A stretch of DNA of 5,778 nucleotides from Paracoccaceae bacterium (lineage in GTDB: Bacteria; Pseudomonadota; Alphaproteobacteria; Rhodobacterales; Rhodobacteraceae). Positions 1 to 5,778 of the stretch are shown piece by piece. Positions within the stretch are counted from its first letter, which is position 1. Each line of letters starts with the position of its first letter. Made by a program: the position numbers and the translations under genes. Location: contig PWWF01000021.1 in NCBI GenBank assembly GCA_003561595.1, forward strand, positions 1-5,778, in the 5' to 3' direction. Under the pieces are notes generated by a model. It made no database searches. It saw nothing but the letters and a program-made list of their open reading frames with translations, and had not been told where the DNA came from.

Positions 1-612
1 CGGCTGTGGAAAGATGCCATGATGGACTGGCTGGCCCCACGCCCCGGACAGCAATTGCTGGATGTGGCAGGCGGCACGGGCGATGTCGCCTTTCGGTTCC
101 TGCGCCGCGCGGGTGCGACCGCGCAGGCCACGGTGCTGGATTTGACAGAACCCATGCTGATCGAGGGGCAGAAACGCGCCGAGGCTGCGAATATGGCAGG
201 CCAGCTTGACTGGGTGGTGGGCGATGCGATGGCCCTGCCCTTTCCGCCCGCAAGCTTCGATGTCTATACGATCAGTTTCGGCATCCGCAATGTCACCCGG
301 ATCGAGGATGCGCTGTCCGAGGCGTTTCGCGTGCTGCGCCCCGGCGGTCGGCTGATGGTGCTGGAATTCAGCCAGATCCCGAATGATCTGATGCAGAAGG
401 TCTATGATCTGTATTCCTTCAACATCATCCCGATGATGGGGCAGGTCGTGACGGGGGATCGCGACAGCTATCAATATCTGGTCGAATCAATCCGCCGCTT
501 CCCCGATCAGGACCGGTTCGCCGAAATGATCCGCAGCGCCGGGTTCGATCAGGTGCGCTATCGCAACCTGTCGATGGGCATTGCCGCGCTGCATTCAGGC
601 TGGAAGCTCTAG
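1..612 (+). CDS. ubiE: UbiE, demethylmenaquinone/ubiquinone C-methyltransferase (5' end missing)
   Basis: The reading frame is open from base 1, and the residues before the first ATG ([11 protein letters not shown]) already fit the family, so the gene begins upstream of the window. The visible 203 residues end at TAG 610-612. UbiE proteins are about 250 residues long, so roughly 45-50 N-terminal residues are missing. The SAM-binding motif I is present as [15 protein letters not shown], followed by [10 protein letters not shown], the family signature SFGIRNV, VLRPGG and LEFS, and the typical C-terminus ending in [11 protein letters not shown]. The family performs the SAM-dependent C-methylation of the benzoquinol ring in ubiquinone synthesis (and of demethylmenaquinone where menaquinone is made). 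It acts in the cytoplasm on membrane-borne prenylated substrates. ubiB follows after 4 nt, which indicates an operon. No feature argues for a pseudogene. Confidence 0.95.
   Translation, partial: RLWKDAMMDWLAPRPGQQLLDVAGGTGDVAFRFLRRAGATAQATVLDLTEPMLIEGQKRAEAANMAGQLDWVVGDAMALPFPPASFDVYTISFGIRNVTRIEDALSEAFRVLRPGGRLMVLEFSQIPNDLMQKVYDLYSFNIIPMMGQVVTGDRDSYQYLVESIRRFPDQDRFAEMIRSAGFDQVRYRNLSMGIAALHSGWKL
602..606 (+). promoter_or_regulatory. Probable ribosome-binding site of ubiB
   Basis: GGAAG lies inside the last codons of ubiE, 10 nt before ATG 617. It is a partial Shine-Dalgarno match at slightly long spacing and supports the 617 start over the in-frame ATG at 581, which lies upstream of it. Translational coupling to ubiE, whose stop is 4 nt upstream, is likely. 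Confidence 0.45.
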
Positions 613-616
613 GCCG

Positions 617-2146
617 ATGCGGGGACCGATCAACCTATGGCGGCTGGCCCGCACCGGAGCCACATTCGAGCGCACGGGCGCGATGCAGGTCGTGCTGGAA
701 GCGCTGAACGCGCCCCCGCGCCTGCGTGTTGCCGCGCGTGTGCTGGGCTGGCCGTTCAAGCTGCTGGGGCTGCGCGGCGACCCGGACCTGCCACCGCTGA
801 CCCGCGCGCTGACAGCCCTTGGCCCGGCCTATATCAAGTTCGGGCAGACGCTGGCCACGCGGCCCGATGTGGTCGGGTCCGAACTGGCCGATCAATTGCG
901 CTATCTGCAAGACCGGCTGGCGCCCTTCCCCCGCAGCGTGGCGATGGACACCGTGGCCGAGGAACTTGGCCACCCCGTCCCATCGCTGTTTTCCGAATTC
1001 TCCGAACCCGTGGCCGCCGCCTCTATCGCGCAGGTACATTGGGCGATTCGGGCTGATACCGGTCGCAAGGTCGCCATCAAGGTGCTGCGCCCGGGCGTGG
1101 AACGTGCCTTTCGCCGCGATATCGACGCGTTCTATTTCGCCGCCGGTCTGATCGAGGTGCTTCTGCCCAAGACCCGCCGCCTGCGCCCGCTGGATGTGAT
1201 CGCGCATTTCGAAAGCGTGGTCGAAGGCGAGATCGATCTGCGACTGGAAGCCTCGGCTGCTGCCGAATTCGCCGCCAATACCGAGGATGACGCGGGCTTT
1301 TCCGTGCCCCGCCCGGTCTGGGACCTGTCCTCGCGCCGGGTGATGACGCTGGGCTGGGCAGAGGGCGTGACCATGGGCGACAATGCCGCGCTGGATGCGC
1401 TGGGCCTGGACCGGGCCGAGCTGGGCATACGAGTGCTGTCGCTGTTCCTGCGCCATGCGCTGCGCGATGGATTCTTTCACGGGGACATGCATCAGGGCAA
1501 TCTGAAGGTCGCGCCCTCGGGCGAGATCATCGCGCTGGATTTCGGGATCATGGGGCGGATCGACGGCTTTACCCGCCGTGCCTATGCCGAGATCATTTTC
1601 GGCTTTATCCGCAAGGATTACCGCCGCGTGGCCGAAGTGCATTTCGAGATGGGCTATGTCCCCGCCGACCGGGACATCGACGAATTCGCGCGCGCCCTCC
1701 GCGCCGTCGGGGAACCGATTTTCGGCATGGATGCGCGCCATATCTCGATGGCCAAGCTGCTGGCCTATCTGTTCGAGGTGACGGAACGCTTCGGCATGGA
1801 AACCCGCACCGAACTGATCCTGCTGCAGCGCACCATGGTCGTGGTCGAGGGGGTGGCGCGGTCGCTCAACCCCGAAATCAACATGTGGCATGTCGCACGG
1901 CCCATCGTCGAGGAGTATGTCCGCGAGAATATCGGGCCGCAGGCGCTGGCGCGCGATCTGGCGCAGACGGCCCGCATTCTGGTGCGCTTTGGCCCGCATC
2001 TGCCGCGCATGGTCGAAACCGCGCTGATCGCACAGTCGCAACGGGACGAGCCGCAACCGCCGTCGCGCCAGATCGGGCCGGTAACCGGGGCCGCATTGGG
2101 CGCAGGGCTGGTTGCGCTGGGGGTCGGCTTGGGCAGTCTGCTATAG
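617..2146 (+). CDS. ubiB: UbiB, ABC1/ADCK-family protein of ubiquinone biosynthesis
   Basis: I chose ATG 617 (509 residues, beginning MRGPINLWRLARTGATFERT). An upstream in-frame ATG at 581 would add 12 unconvincing residues lying inside ubiE. The chosen start lies 4 nt after the ubiE stop, with GGAAG at 602-606 as a possible ribosome-binding site. Family hallmarks are all present: the KxGQ motif KFGQ at residues 74-77, the alanine-rich loop AAASIAQVH near 133-141 that replaces the kinase glycine-rich loop, the invariant lysine of VAIKV at K155, the catalytic-loop equivalent HGDMHQGN at 288-295, and the metal-binding DFG at 308-310. The final ~23 residues are a glycine/alanine/leucine-rich hydrophobic segment, matching the C-terminal membrane anchoring of UbiB proteins. 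UbiB is needed for coenzyme Q synthesis; an ATPase or lipid-handling role is favoured for the family over classical protein kinase activity. Length is near the family norm. Confidence 0.95.
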   Translation: MRGPINLWRLARTGATFERTGAMQVVLEALNAPPRLRVAARVLGWPFKLLGLRGDPDLPPLTRALTALGPAYIKFGQTLATRPDVVGSELADQLRYLQDRLAPFPRSVAMDTVAEELGHPVPSLFSEFSEPVAAASIAQVHWAIRADTGRKVAIKVLRPGVERAFRRDIDAFYFAAGLIEVLLPKTRRLRPLDVIAHFESVVEGEIDLRLEASAAAEFAANTEDDAGFSVPRPVWDLSSRRVMTLGWAEGVTMGDNAALDALGLDRAELGIRVLSLFLRHALRDGFFHGDMHQGNLKVAPSGEIIALDFGIMGRIDGFTRRAYAEIIFGFIRKDYRRVAEVHFEMGYVPADRDIDEFARALRAVGEPIFGMDARHISMAKLLAYLFEVTERFGMETRTELILLQRTMVVVEGVARSLNPEINMWHVARPIVEEYVRENIGPQALARDLAQTARILVRFGPHLPRMVETALIAQSQRDEPQPPSRQIGPVTGAALGAGLVALGVGLGSLL

Positions 2147-2869
2147 ACCCTTTTGCCAATCCGGCACGGACAGCACGGCGCGCAGCGCCTCCGTCAGACG
2201 CGCGCGTTCCAGCAGCACCAGCATGGCGGGGCGGTCGCTGTGCAGCGTGACCTCGGGCGCGCTGGCGCGGTTCGATGTGCCCACCAGCGCCTCGGGCGTG
2301 AACGGTATGCCCTCTATCGGCCAGTGCAGCCCGGTCGAGCGGCCGGCGACCTGCCCCATCGGGAACAGTGACACGCGCTCGCCCACATCCAGCCCCAGAT
2401 GCAGGCGCGGGGGGGCCAGAAACACGATATCCTCTGCCGCCAGCAACAGCACACGGGCCGATCCGTGGCGGGTCAGCGATGTCATGGCCGCAAGCGTGTG
2501 ATCCAGCCGCGCCCCGTCAAAGCCCAGCCCCAGCACAAAGGGCGCGCGAATCCGCGACAGGCATTTGTCCAGATCAGTGCTGTCCTGTTCCGGCACATGC
2601 AGCACGCAGTCGCCAAGCCGGGCGCGCAGATCAGGCGCGATGGAATCCAGATCGCCGATCACCTGTTCGGGCAGATGCCCAAGCGCTGCCGCCCGATTGG
2701 CCCCGCCATCGGCCGCGACCAGGCGCGGCGCAAGCGAAAGCGACAGGTCCAGATCACGCCTGTTGACTATTCCACCACCAACAAGCGTAACGGCCGAAGG
2801 GTCATGGACGGGCTGTGGCAAAGCGTTATCCTGTATCTCGAAACGAATCGTTGCGATCTTTGGCCACAT
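2141..2869 (-). CDS. Thiamine pyrophosphokinase
   Basis: The 242-residue product transfers pyrophosphate from ATP to thiamine, giving thiamine diphosphate, in the cytoplasm. The motifs of the family appear in order: TLVGGG (28-33), ADGGANR (53-59), IGDLDS (71-76), the acidic metal-binding DSTDLDK (96-102), LGFDGARLDHTL (115-126) and GTSN (197-200). A beta-rich C-terminal half with the thiamine-binding region follows (FPMG near 169-172). The start is uncertain. ATG 2867-2869 has no clear Shine-Dalgarno sequence. TTG at 2819-2821 (residue 17) has AGGA 7 nt upstream and would give 226 residues, closer to the length I expect for bacterial members; all motifs lie downstream of either start. The gene converges on ubiB and overlaps it by 6 bp. 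It is divergent from the acidic-protein gene. Symbols tpk, thiN or tnr3-like are used in different organisms, so I leave it blank. Confidence 0.93.
   Translation of the reverse strand: MWPKIATIRFEIQDNALPQPVHDPSAVTLVGGGIVNRRDLDLSLSLAPRLVAADGGANRAAALGHLPEQVIGDLDSIAPDLRARLGDCVLHVPEQDSTDLDKCLSRIRAPFVLGLGFDGARLDHTLAAMTSLTRHGSARVLLLAAEDIVFLAPPRLHLGLDVGERVSLFPMGQVAGRSTGLHWPIEGIPFTPEALVGTSNRASAPEVTLHSDRPAMLVLLERARLTEALRAVLSVPDWQKGL
2829..2832 (-). promoter_or_regulatory. Possible ribosome-binding site for an alternative TTG start of the thiamine pyrophosphokinase gene
   Basis: On the minus strand AGGA stands 7 nt before TTG 2821-2819. By contrast, nothing like a Shine-Dalgarno sequence precedes ATG 2869, where the upstream bases read GATGATCTGA. 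This makes the internal TTG a serious candidate start. If it is the true one, the divergent spacer grows from 90 to 138 bp. Confidence 0.35.
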
Positions 2870-2959
2870 TCAGATCATCAAAATACCCAAGTCTGAACAT
2901 TGAATCGCTCAGGTAGTCAGCGACTTTGCCGATGTTATGGTAAAGAAAGTGAGCAAGTC
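2870..2959. promoter_or_regulatory. Divergent intergenic region, presumed to hold two promoters
   Basis: These 90 bp separate the start of the minus-strand thiamine pyrophosphokinase gene from the ATG of the plus-strand acidic-protein gene. Both genes point away from it, so it should contain promoters for both; it looks more A+T rich than the flanking genes. I looked for paired -35/-10 boxes with 16-18 bp spacing on both strands and found none that convince. There are short inverted matches (TCGCT 2905-2909 with AGCGA 2919-2923), too weak to call an operator. I see no THI-box (TPP riboswitch) sequence. Confidence 0.4.
2949..2953 (+). promoter_or_regulatory. Weak ribosome-binding site of the acidic-protein gene
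   Basis: AAAGTGAG with core GTGAG ends 6 nt before ATG 2960. The match is imperfect but the spacing is good. The in-frame TTG at 2900 has no purine-rich stretch in the right place. The site therefore supports the 2960 start. Confidence 0.4.
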
Positions 2960-5299
2960 ATGGTGCCCCCGAATAAAATCCTGACCGTGTCCTATGGCAC
3001 GTTTTCCTGCACTCTCGAAGGGTTTGACGAACCTTTCGGGACGATGCAGGCGATTTCGGAGTATTTTCGCGATCTTGCCGAGCGCGACAGATATTTTGGC
3101 GCCGAGCCGCCGACCCCGGATGCCGATATGCTGCACCGCATTGCGGAACGCGAGATTCAGCGCCGGGTCGAGGCACGGGTTCAGGACAATCAGGTTGTCC
3201 TGCGCACCGACATGGCCCATGCGCCCACGCCCGCCGCGCAGGCACCCCAGGCGCTGACACAGCAAACCGCTGCGGCACCGGTTGCCTATGCCCAGCCGCA
3301 AGCCGACGAGGCCATCGCCGAGCCAGAGGCACCAGCGCACCCCGAATCGACAGAGGCAGAGGCACCCACCGCGCCGGAGGCCGAGGCGCCCGCGCCCGAG
3401 CAGAAGGTCGTCGCCGAGGCGCCTGAGAGCGATCAGGCCGATGATGACGCGCAGGACGCCCCGGCGAATGGCGAGGATTTCAGCGACAAGCTGGCGCGCA
3501 TTCGCGCCGCGGTCGCAAAATCCGCAACGGCCCCGGCCGCCGTCGCGCCCATTGCCAACGCCCCGGAAGCGCCCACGGCCCCGCAGGATGCGGATGACAG
3601 CGCACATGATACCGGGTCTGACGATGATACGGTTATCGCAGCCGATTTCGACACCACCACCCCCGAGGCTGACGCGGAAGCACCGCAGGACGCGGACGAC
3701 GTCGCCGTGGAAACCGAAGCCGTTGAAGACGCGCCGACGCAAAACGACGATACGGTCGTCGCGGCCGATTTCGACACCACCGCACCCGAGGCTGACACCG
3801 AAACGCAGCTTGAGGGCGTGACGGCCGAAGAAGACACCCCCCTGCCCGATGAGGACACAGGGGAGGATTCGATCTTCGCGGCCATATTCGATGATGAGCA
3901 CGCGCCCGAGGCGCAAGCGCAAGACGCCGGTGATACCGCTGAAGACGTGGCGCAGCCCGACGAAGATGACGACGCGGGCACGGATTCGGTTCTGGCCGCT
4001 CATTTCGACAATGACGACAGCTTTGACGACATGGTGCCCGAGGATGACTTCGACAGCGCGCTGATCGCAGCAGGCGACGCACCCGCAACCGACACGGCAG
4101 AGCCTGAGGAGCAGGACAATGCCGCCCCGCAACCTGCGGCAGACAGCCAGCCCTCGACTCAGGACCTGCGCGATCGGATTCGCGGCATGCTGGGCAGCAC
4201 TGGCCTGACGGATAGCGCCGAATCCGACCTGATCTCCGAACTGACGCAGATCGAGGCAGAGGTTGCCCCCCGCCGCGCCCGCAGCAGCGAAGAACGCCGC
4301 GCAGCACTTGGCGACAATATGGACGGGGATGCCGAGCGCCTGCTCGAGGTCGCGAAAACCGAGATGGGCGCAGAGGACGGGCAGCGCCGCCGTGACGCGT
4401 TCGAGCATATGCGTGTCGCTGTCGATGCCACCCGTGCGGAAGAAGAGACAATGGGGCCCCGGCGTTCCGAGTTCGAGCAAAACCGCGAGATCGAGCGCTA
4501 TCGCCTTGATATGGATGCGCCCGAAGCGCTCAAGCCCCATGTCGTCGCCAAGCCCGCCGAGGTGCAGACCCCCGATCCGGAACCGCAGATTACAGCGCCT
4601 GCACCCACCCCCATGGATGACGCGGACCTGCCCGATGAGGACGACGTAGCGCCGGAAGTCGCGGCGCGCGCAGACGACACCCCCAGCGCGGCTGACGCGG
4701 AGGTGGCTCAGTTTCTGGTTGATGAAGAAGACAGCACAGCCGAAGAAGCCGACTCAGCCCCGGCAGCGCCAGTTCAGCCAGAGCCTGCCGCACGCAACCC
4801 CTTCCCCCGTCGCCCGGCCGTCGCCGGGGCGACACGCGCACAGCGCCCGCAGGCAGAACGCGGCCCGCTGGTGCTGGTATCAGAACAGCGCGTCGATGCG
4901 GCCCCGACCGGTCCGGTCATGCCGCGCCGCGTGCGCCCCGAAGGCGCTGCTGGCCTGGACATCCACAATGTCGCCACCCAGCAGGCAGTGGGCGAGGATG
5001 ACACCGCAGCCTATGGCCAATTCGTGAAACAGGTCGATGCCTGGCTTCTGGACGAACAGATCGAGGCCGCAGCCGCCTATCTGACCCACAAGAAGGGGCA
5101 GGCGGAGTTTTCGCGCGTCGAGCTGATGACCTATGTGGTTGCCAACAATGCCAGCAAGAAGGTCAGCCGCGACGACCTGCTGCGCGCCTTTGGCACGCTG
5201 CTGCGCGAGGGTCGGCTGGAACGCGGGTCTACAGGTCAGTTCCGGCTGGCATCCGTGTCCGAGTTCGACGAACCCGCGCGGCAATACGCGGCAAGCTGA
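2960..5299 (+). CDS. Large acidic multi-segment protein of unknown function with a possible C-terminal winged helix
   Basis: I cannot assign a function. ATG 2960 (779 residues) is preferred over TTG 2900, because the 20 extra residues look like translated leader and a weak GTGAG ribosome-binding site (2949-2953) precedes the ATG. Visible layout: residues 5-80 are ordered and mixed alpha/beta ([17 protein letters not shown], then [19 protein letters not shown] and an arginine/glutamate helix). Residues ~90-398 are Ala/Pro/Glu/Asp-rich and very acidic, probably disordered, with a lone basic helix at 171-189 and a repeat array at 222-360. Residues ~399-535 are helical and charged. Residues ~613-660 are basic and proline-rich with [10 protein letters not shown] (637-646). 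Residues ~667-779 are predicted helical with a possible winged helix (717-764). No signal peptide or membrane segment is visible. I have a loose memory of similar uncharacterised proteins in Rhodobacterales, sometimes misnamed as lipoproteins or CheA. A terminator follows directly, so it is probably transcribed alone. Confidence 0.85.
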   Translation: MVPPNKILTVSYGTFSCTLEGFDEPFGTMQAISEYFRDLAERDRYFGAEPPTPDADMLHRIAEREIQRRVEARVQDNQVVLRTDMAHAPTPAAQAPQALTQQTAAAPVAYAQPQADEAIAEPEAPAHPESTEAEAPTAPEAEAPAPEQKVVAEAPESDQADDDAQDAPANGEDFSDKLARIRAAVAKSATAPAAVAPIANAPEAPTAPQDADDSAHDTGSDDDTVIAADFDTTTPEADAEAPQDADDVAVETEAVEDAPTQNDDTVVAADFDTTAPEADTETQLEGVTAEEDTPLPDEDTGEDSIFAAIFDDEHAPEAQAQDAGDTAEDVAQPDEDDDAGTDSVLAAHFDNDDSFDDMVPEDDFDSALIAAGDAPATDTAEPEEQDNAAPQPAADSQPSTQDLRDRIRGMLGSTGLTDSAESDLISELTQIEAEVAPRRARSSEERRAALGDNMDGDAERLLEVAKTEMGAEDGQRRRDAFEHMRVAVDATRAEEETMGPRRSEFEQNREIERYRLDMDAPEALKPHVVAKPAEVQTPDPEPQITAPAPTPMDDADLPDEDDVAPEVAARADDTPSAADAEVAQFLVDEEDSTAEEADSAPAAPVQPEPAARNPFPRRPAVAGATRAQRPQAERGPLVLVSEQRVDAAPTGPVMPRRVRPEGAAGLDIHNVATQQAVGEDDTAAYGQFVKQVDAWLLDEQIEAAAAYLTHKKGQAEFSRVELMTYVVANNASKKVSRDDLLRAFGTLLREGRLERGSTGQFRLASVSEFDEPARQYAAS
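3623..4039 (+). repeat. Four in-frame acidic repeats with 117-123 bp period
   Basis: Within the acidic linker a motif of the form D-[DS/T]-x-[VI]-x-A-A-x-F-D recurs. The copies begin at 3623 ([10 protein letters not shown]), 3746 ([10 protein letters not shown]), 3863 ([10 protein letters not shown]) and 3980 ([10 protein letters not shown]). These are residues 222, 263, 302 and 341, so the spacing is 41, 39 and 39 residues. A possible fifth, degraded copy ([10 protein letters not shown]) begins at 4049. The first two copies are also close at DNA level: the 18 bp at 3641-3658 and 3764-3781 are identical, and 12 bp at 3662-3673 and 3785-3796 are identical. Spacers two and three also resemble each other ([14 protein letters not shown] and [15 protein letters not shown]), so the repeating unit is about 39 residues. 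This suggests in-frame tandem duplication followed by divergence. Confidence 0.75.
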
Positions 5300-5321
5300 C
5301 CGCCCGGCAGATTGCACCAAC

Positions 5322-5349
5322 AAGGCCCCGGCGAAGACCGGGGCCTTTT
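5322..5349 (+). terminator. Rho-independent terminator after the acidic-protein gene
   Basis: A perfect 10-bp stem (AAGGCCCCGG at 5322-5331, CCGGGGCCTT at 5338-5347) encloses a 6-nt loop CGAAGA and runs into TTTT at 5346-5349. It begins 22 nt after the TGA of the acidic-protein gene. The U-tract is short, but the G+C-rich stem is strong. On the other strand the hairpin is followed by TTGTTGG, so it may also partly stop transcription coming from the ABC transporter gene. Confidence 0.85.
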
Positions 5350-5374
5350 GCCATGCGCGCTCCGGCAAAAGCCA

Positions 5375-5395
5375 AGGCTGATCGCGGCTCAGCCT
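5375..5395 (-). terminator. Possible terminator hairpin of the ABC transporter gene
   Basis: AGGCTGA at 5375-5381 and TCAGCCT at 5389-5395 form a perfect 7-bp stem with a 7-nt loop. Read on the minus strand, the hairpin is followed by TGGCTTTTG, a modest T-rich tail. The stop codon TGA of the transporter gene (5391-5389) lies inside the first arm. It may act as a weak terminator, backed up by the stronger hairpin further on. Confidence 0.45.
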
Positions 5396-5778
5396 GCCGA
5401 TGTCTCGGTCTGATCCGCGAATTGCAGGGCGTGCAGTTTGGCGTAGCTGCCCCCAAGCGCCAGCAGACTGATGTGATCGCCCTTTTCGACAATCTGCCCT
5501 TTGTCCATGACAAGGATCTGATCGGCATCGCGCACAGTCGACAGGCGGTGCGCGATCACCAAGGTCGTACGCCCGGTCGTCAAGCGGCCCAGCGCGGCCT
5601 GCACCAGTGCCTCGGACCGCGAATCCAGCGCGCTTGTCGCCTCATCCAGCAGCAGGATCGGGGTGTCGCGCAAAAGCGCACGCGCAATCGCCACCCGCTG
5701 CCGCTGCCCGCCCGACAGATTGGACCCGCGCGGCCCTGCCCGTGTCTCAAGCCCCTTGGAAAGAAGCGGCAGGAACTC
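5389..5778 (-). CDS. ABC exporter-type ATP-binding protein, C-terminal part (5' end outside window)
   Basis: The frame stays open to the window edge, giving 129 visible residues that end at TGA 5391-5389. The visible piece starts [18 protein letters not shown] and contains the ABC signature LSGGQRQR (signature codons near 5704-5718). Walker B with the catalytic glutamate follows as [12 protein letters not shown] (5658-5623), then the H-loop histidine in AHRLS (5550-5548), and the usual C-terminal stretch with [13 protein letters not shown]. Walker A, the Q-loop and any membrane domain would lie outside. The sequence style ([28 protein letters not shown]) is that of half-size exporters of the MsbA/LmrA/HlyB type, in which a membrane domain is fused to the ATPase. 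The transported substrate cannot be inferred. The apparent start at 5694 is an internal valine codon (GTG) within [10 protein letters not shown] and not a true start. The gene is convergent to the acidic-protein gene, 89 bp away. Confidence 0.92.
   Translation of the reverse strand, partial: EFLPLLSKGLETRAGPRGSNLSGGQRQRVAIARALLRDTPILLLDEATSALDSRSEALVQAALGRLTTGRTTLVIAHRLSTVRDADQILVMDKGQIVEKGDHISLLALGGSYAKLHALQFADQTETSAG

Noticed and set aside
581..616. Upstream ATG start for ubiB at 581
   Set aside because: It would add 12 residues encoded inside ubiE that do not resemble a UbiB N-terminus. The ATG at 617 begins directly with the typical MRGPINLWRLART sequence.
635..2056. A 473-codon open frame on the minus strand opposite ubiB
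   Set aside because: ubiB carries all family motifs on the plus strand; the opposite product is His/Gln/Arg-rich and without recognisable motifs, so it is a shadow of codon bias.
2905..2923. Inverted repeat TCGCT/AGCGA as an operator
   Set aside because: Only 5 bp match on each side and the symmetry does not extend, so it is expected by chance.
2900..2959. Extended TTG start for the acidic protein
   Set aside because: There is no ribosome-binding site in place, and the 20 extra residues look like untranslated leader; the ordered N-terminal region begins right after ATG 2960.
2870..2959. TPP riboswitch upstream of the thiamine pyrophosphokinase gene
   Set aside because: No conserved THI-box element (CUGAGA core with its paired partner) is visible in this short leader, and there is too little space for the whole fold.
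3302..3821. Arg/Pro-rich plus-strand open frame inside the acidic linker
   Set aside because: It is the shifted frame of GAx/GCx-rich codons, which yields Arg, Pro and Thr runs; it has no start context or motif of its own.
2909..4540. A 543-codon open frame on the minus strand opposite the acidic-protein gene
   Set aside because: Its translation is rich in Cys, Gly and Arg with no domain pattern, as expected when Asp/Glu/Ala-rich G+C-rich codons are read backwards. The plus-strand frame has ordered ends, a start region and a terminator.

Overview
The window is chromosomal DNA of high G+C content, with the gene style of an alphaproteobacterium. The protein sequences (UbiE ending in [11 protein letters not shown], an alphaproteobacterial-type UbiB, and a half-exporter ABC protein with [15 protein letters not shown]) fit Rhodobacterales/Rhodobacteraceae best. 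This placement rests on recognition, not on a database search. I see no insertion sequences, tRNA or rRNA genes, CRISPR arrays or phage genes.

Layout: (1) Positions 1-612, plus strand, hold the 3' four fifths of ubiE, the C-methyltransferase of ubiquinone synthesis. (2) Positions 617-2146, plus strand, hold ubiB, the atypical kinase/ATPase-like protein of the same pathway; it starts 4 nt after the ubiE stop and is almost certainly co-transcribed with it. (3) Positions 2141-2869, minus strand, hold a thiamine pyrophosphokinase gene convergent to ubiB. The two stop codons share the palindrome CTATAG at 2141-2146. (4) Positions 2870-2959 are a short divergent intergenic region. (5) Positions 2960-5299, plus strand, hold a 779-residue protein of unknown function. 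It has a small ordered N-terminal region, a very acidic low-complexity linker with about four regular repeats, a helical middle segment, a basic stretch, and a C-terminal region that looks like a winged helix. (6) Positions 5322-5349 hold a strong intrinsic terminator. A second, weaker hairpin at 5375-5395 faces the other way. (7) Positions 5389-5778, minus strand, hold the C-terminal end of an exporter-type ABC transporter ATPase, cut by the window edge.

UbiE and UbiB work in one pathway, ubiquinone synthesis. The thiamine pyrophosphokinase makes the cofactor thiamine diphosphate. The ABC transporter fragment has no visible link to either. The only part that may be undescribed is the large acidic multi-segment protein; most of the hunt findings concern it. 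The rest is ordinary core metabolism.
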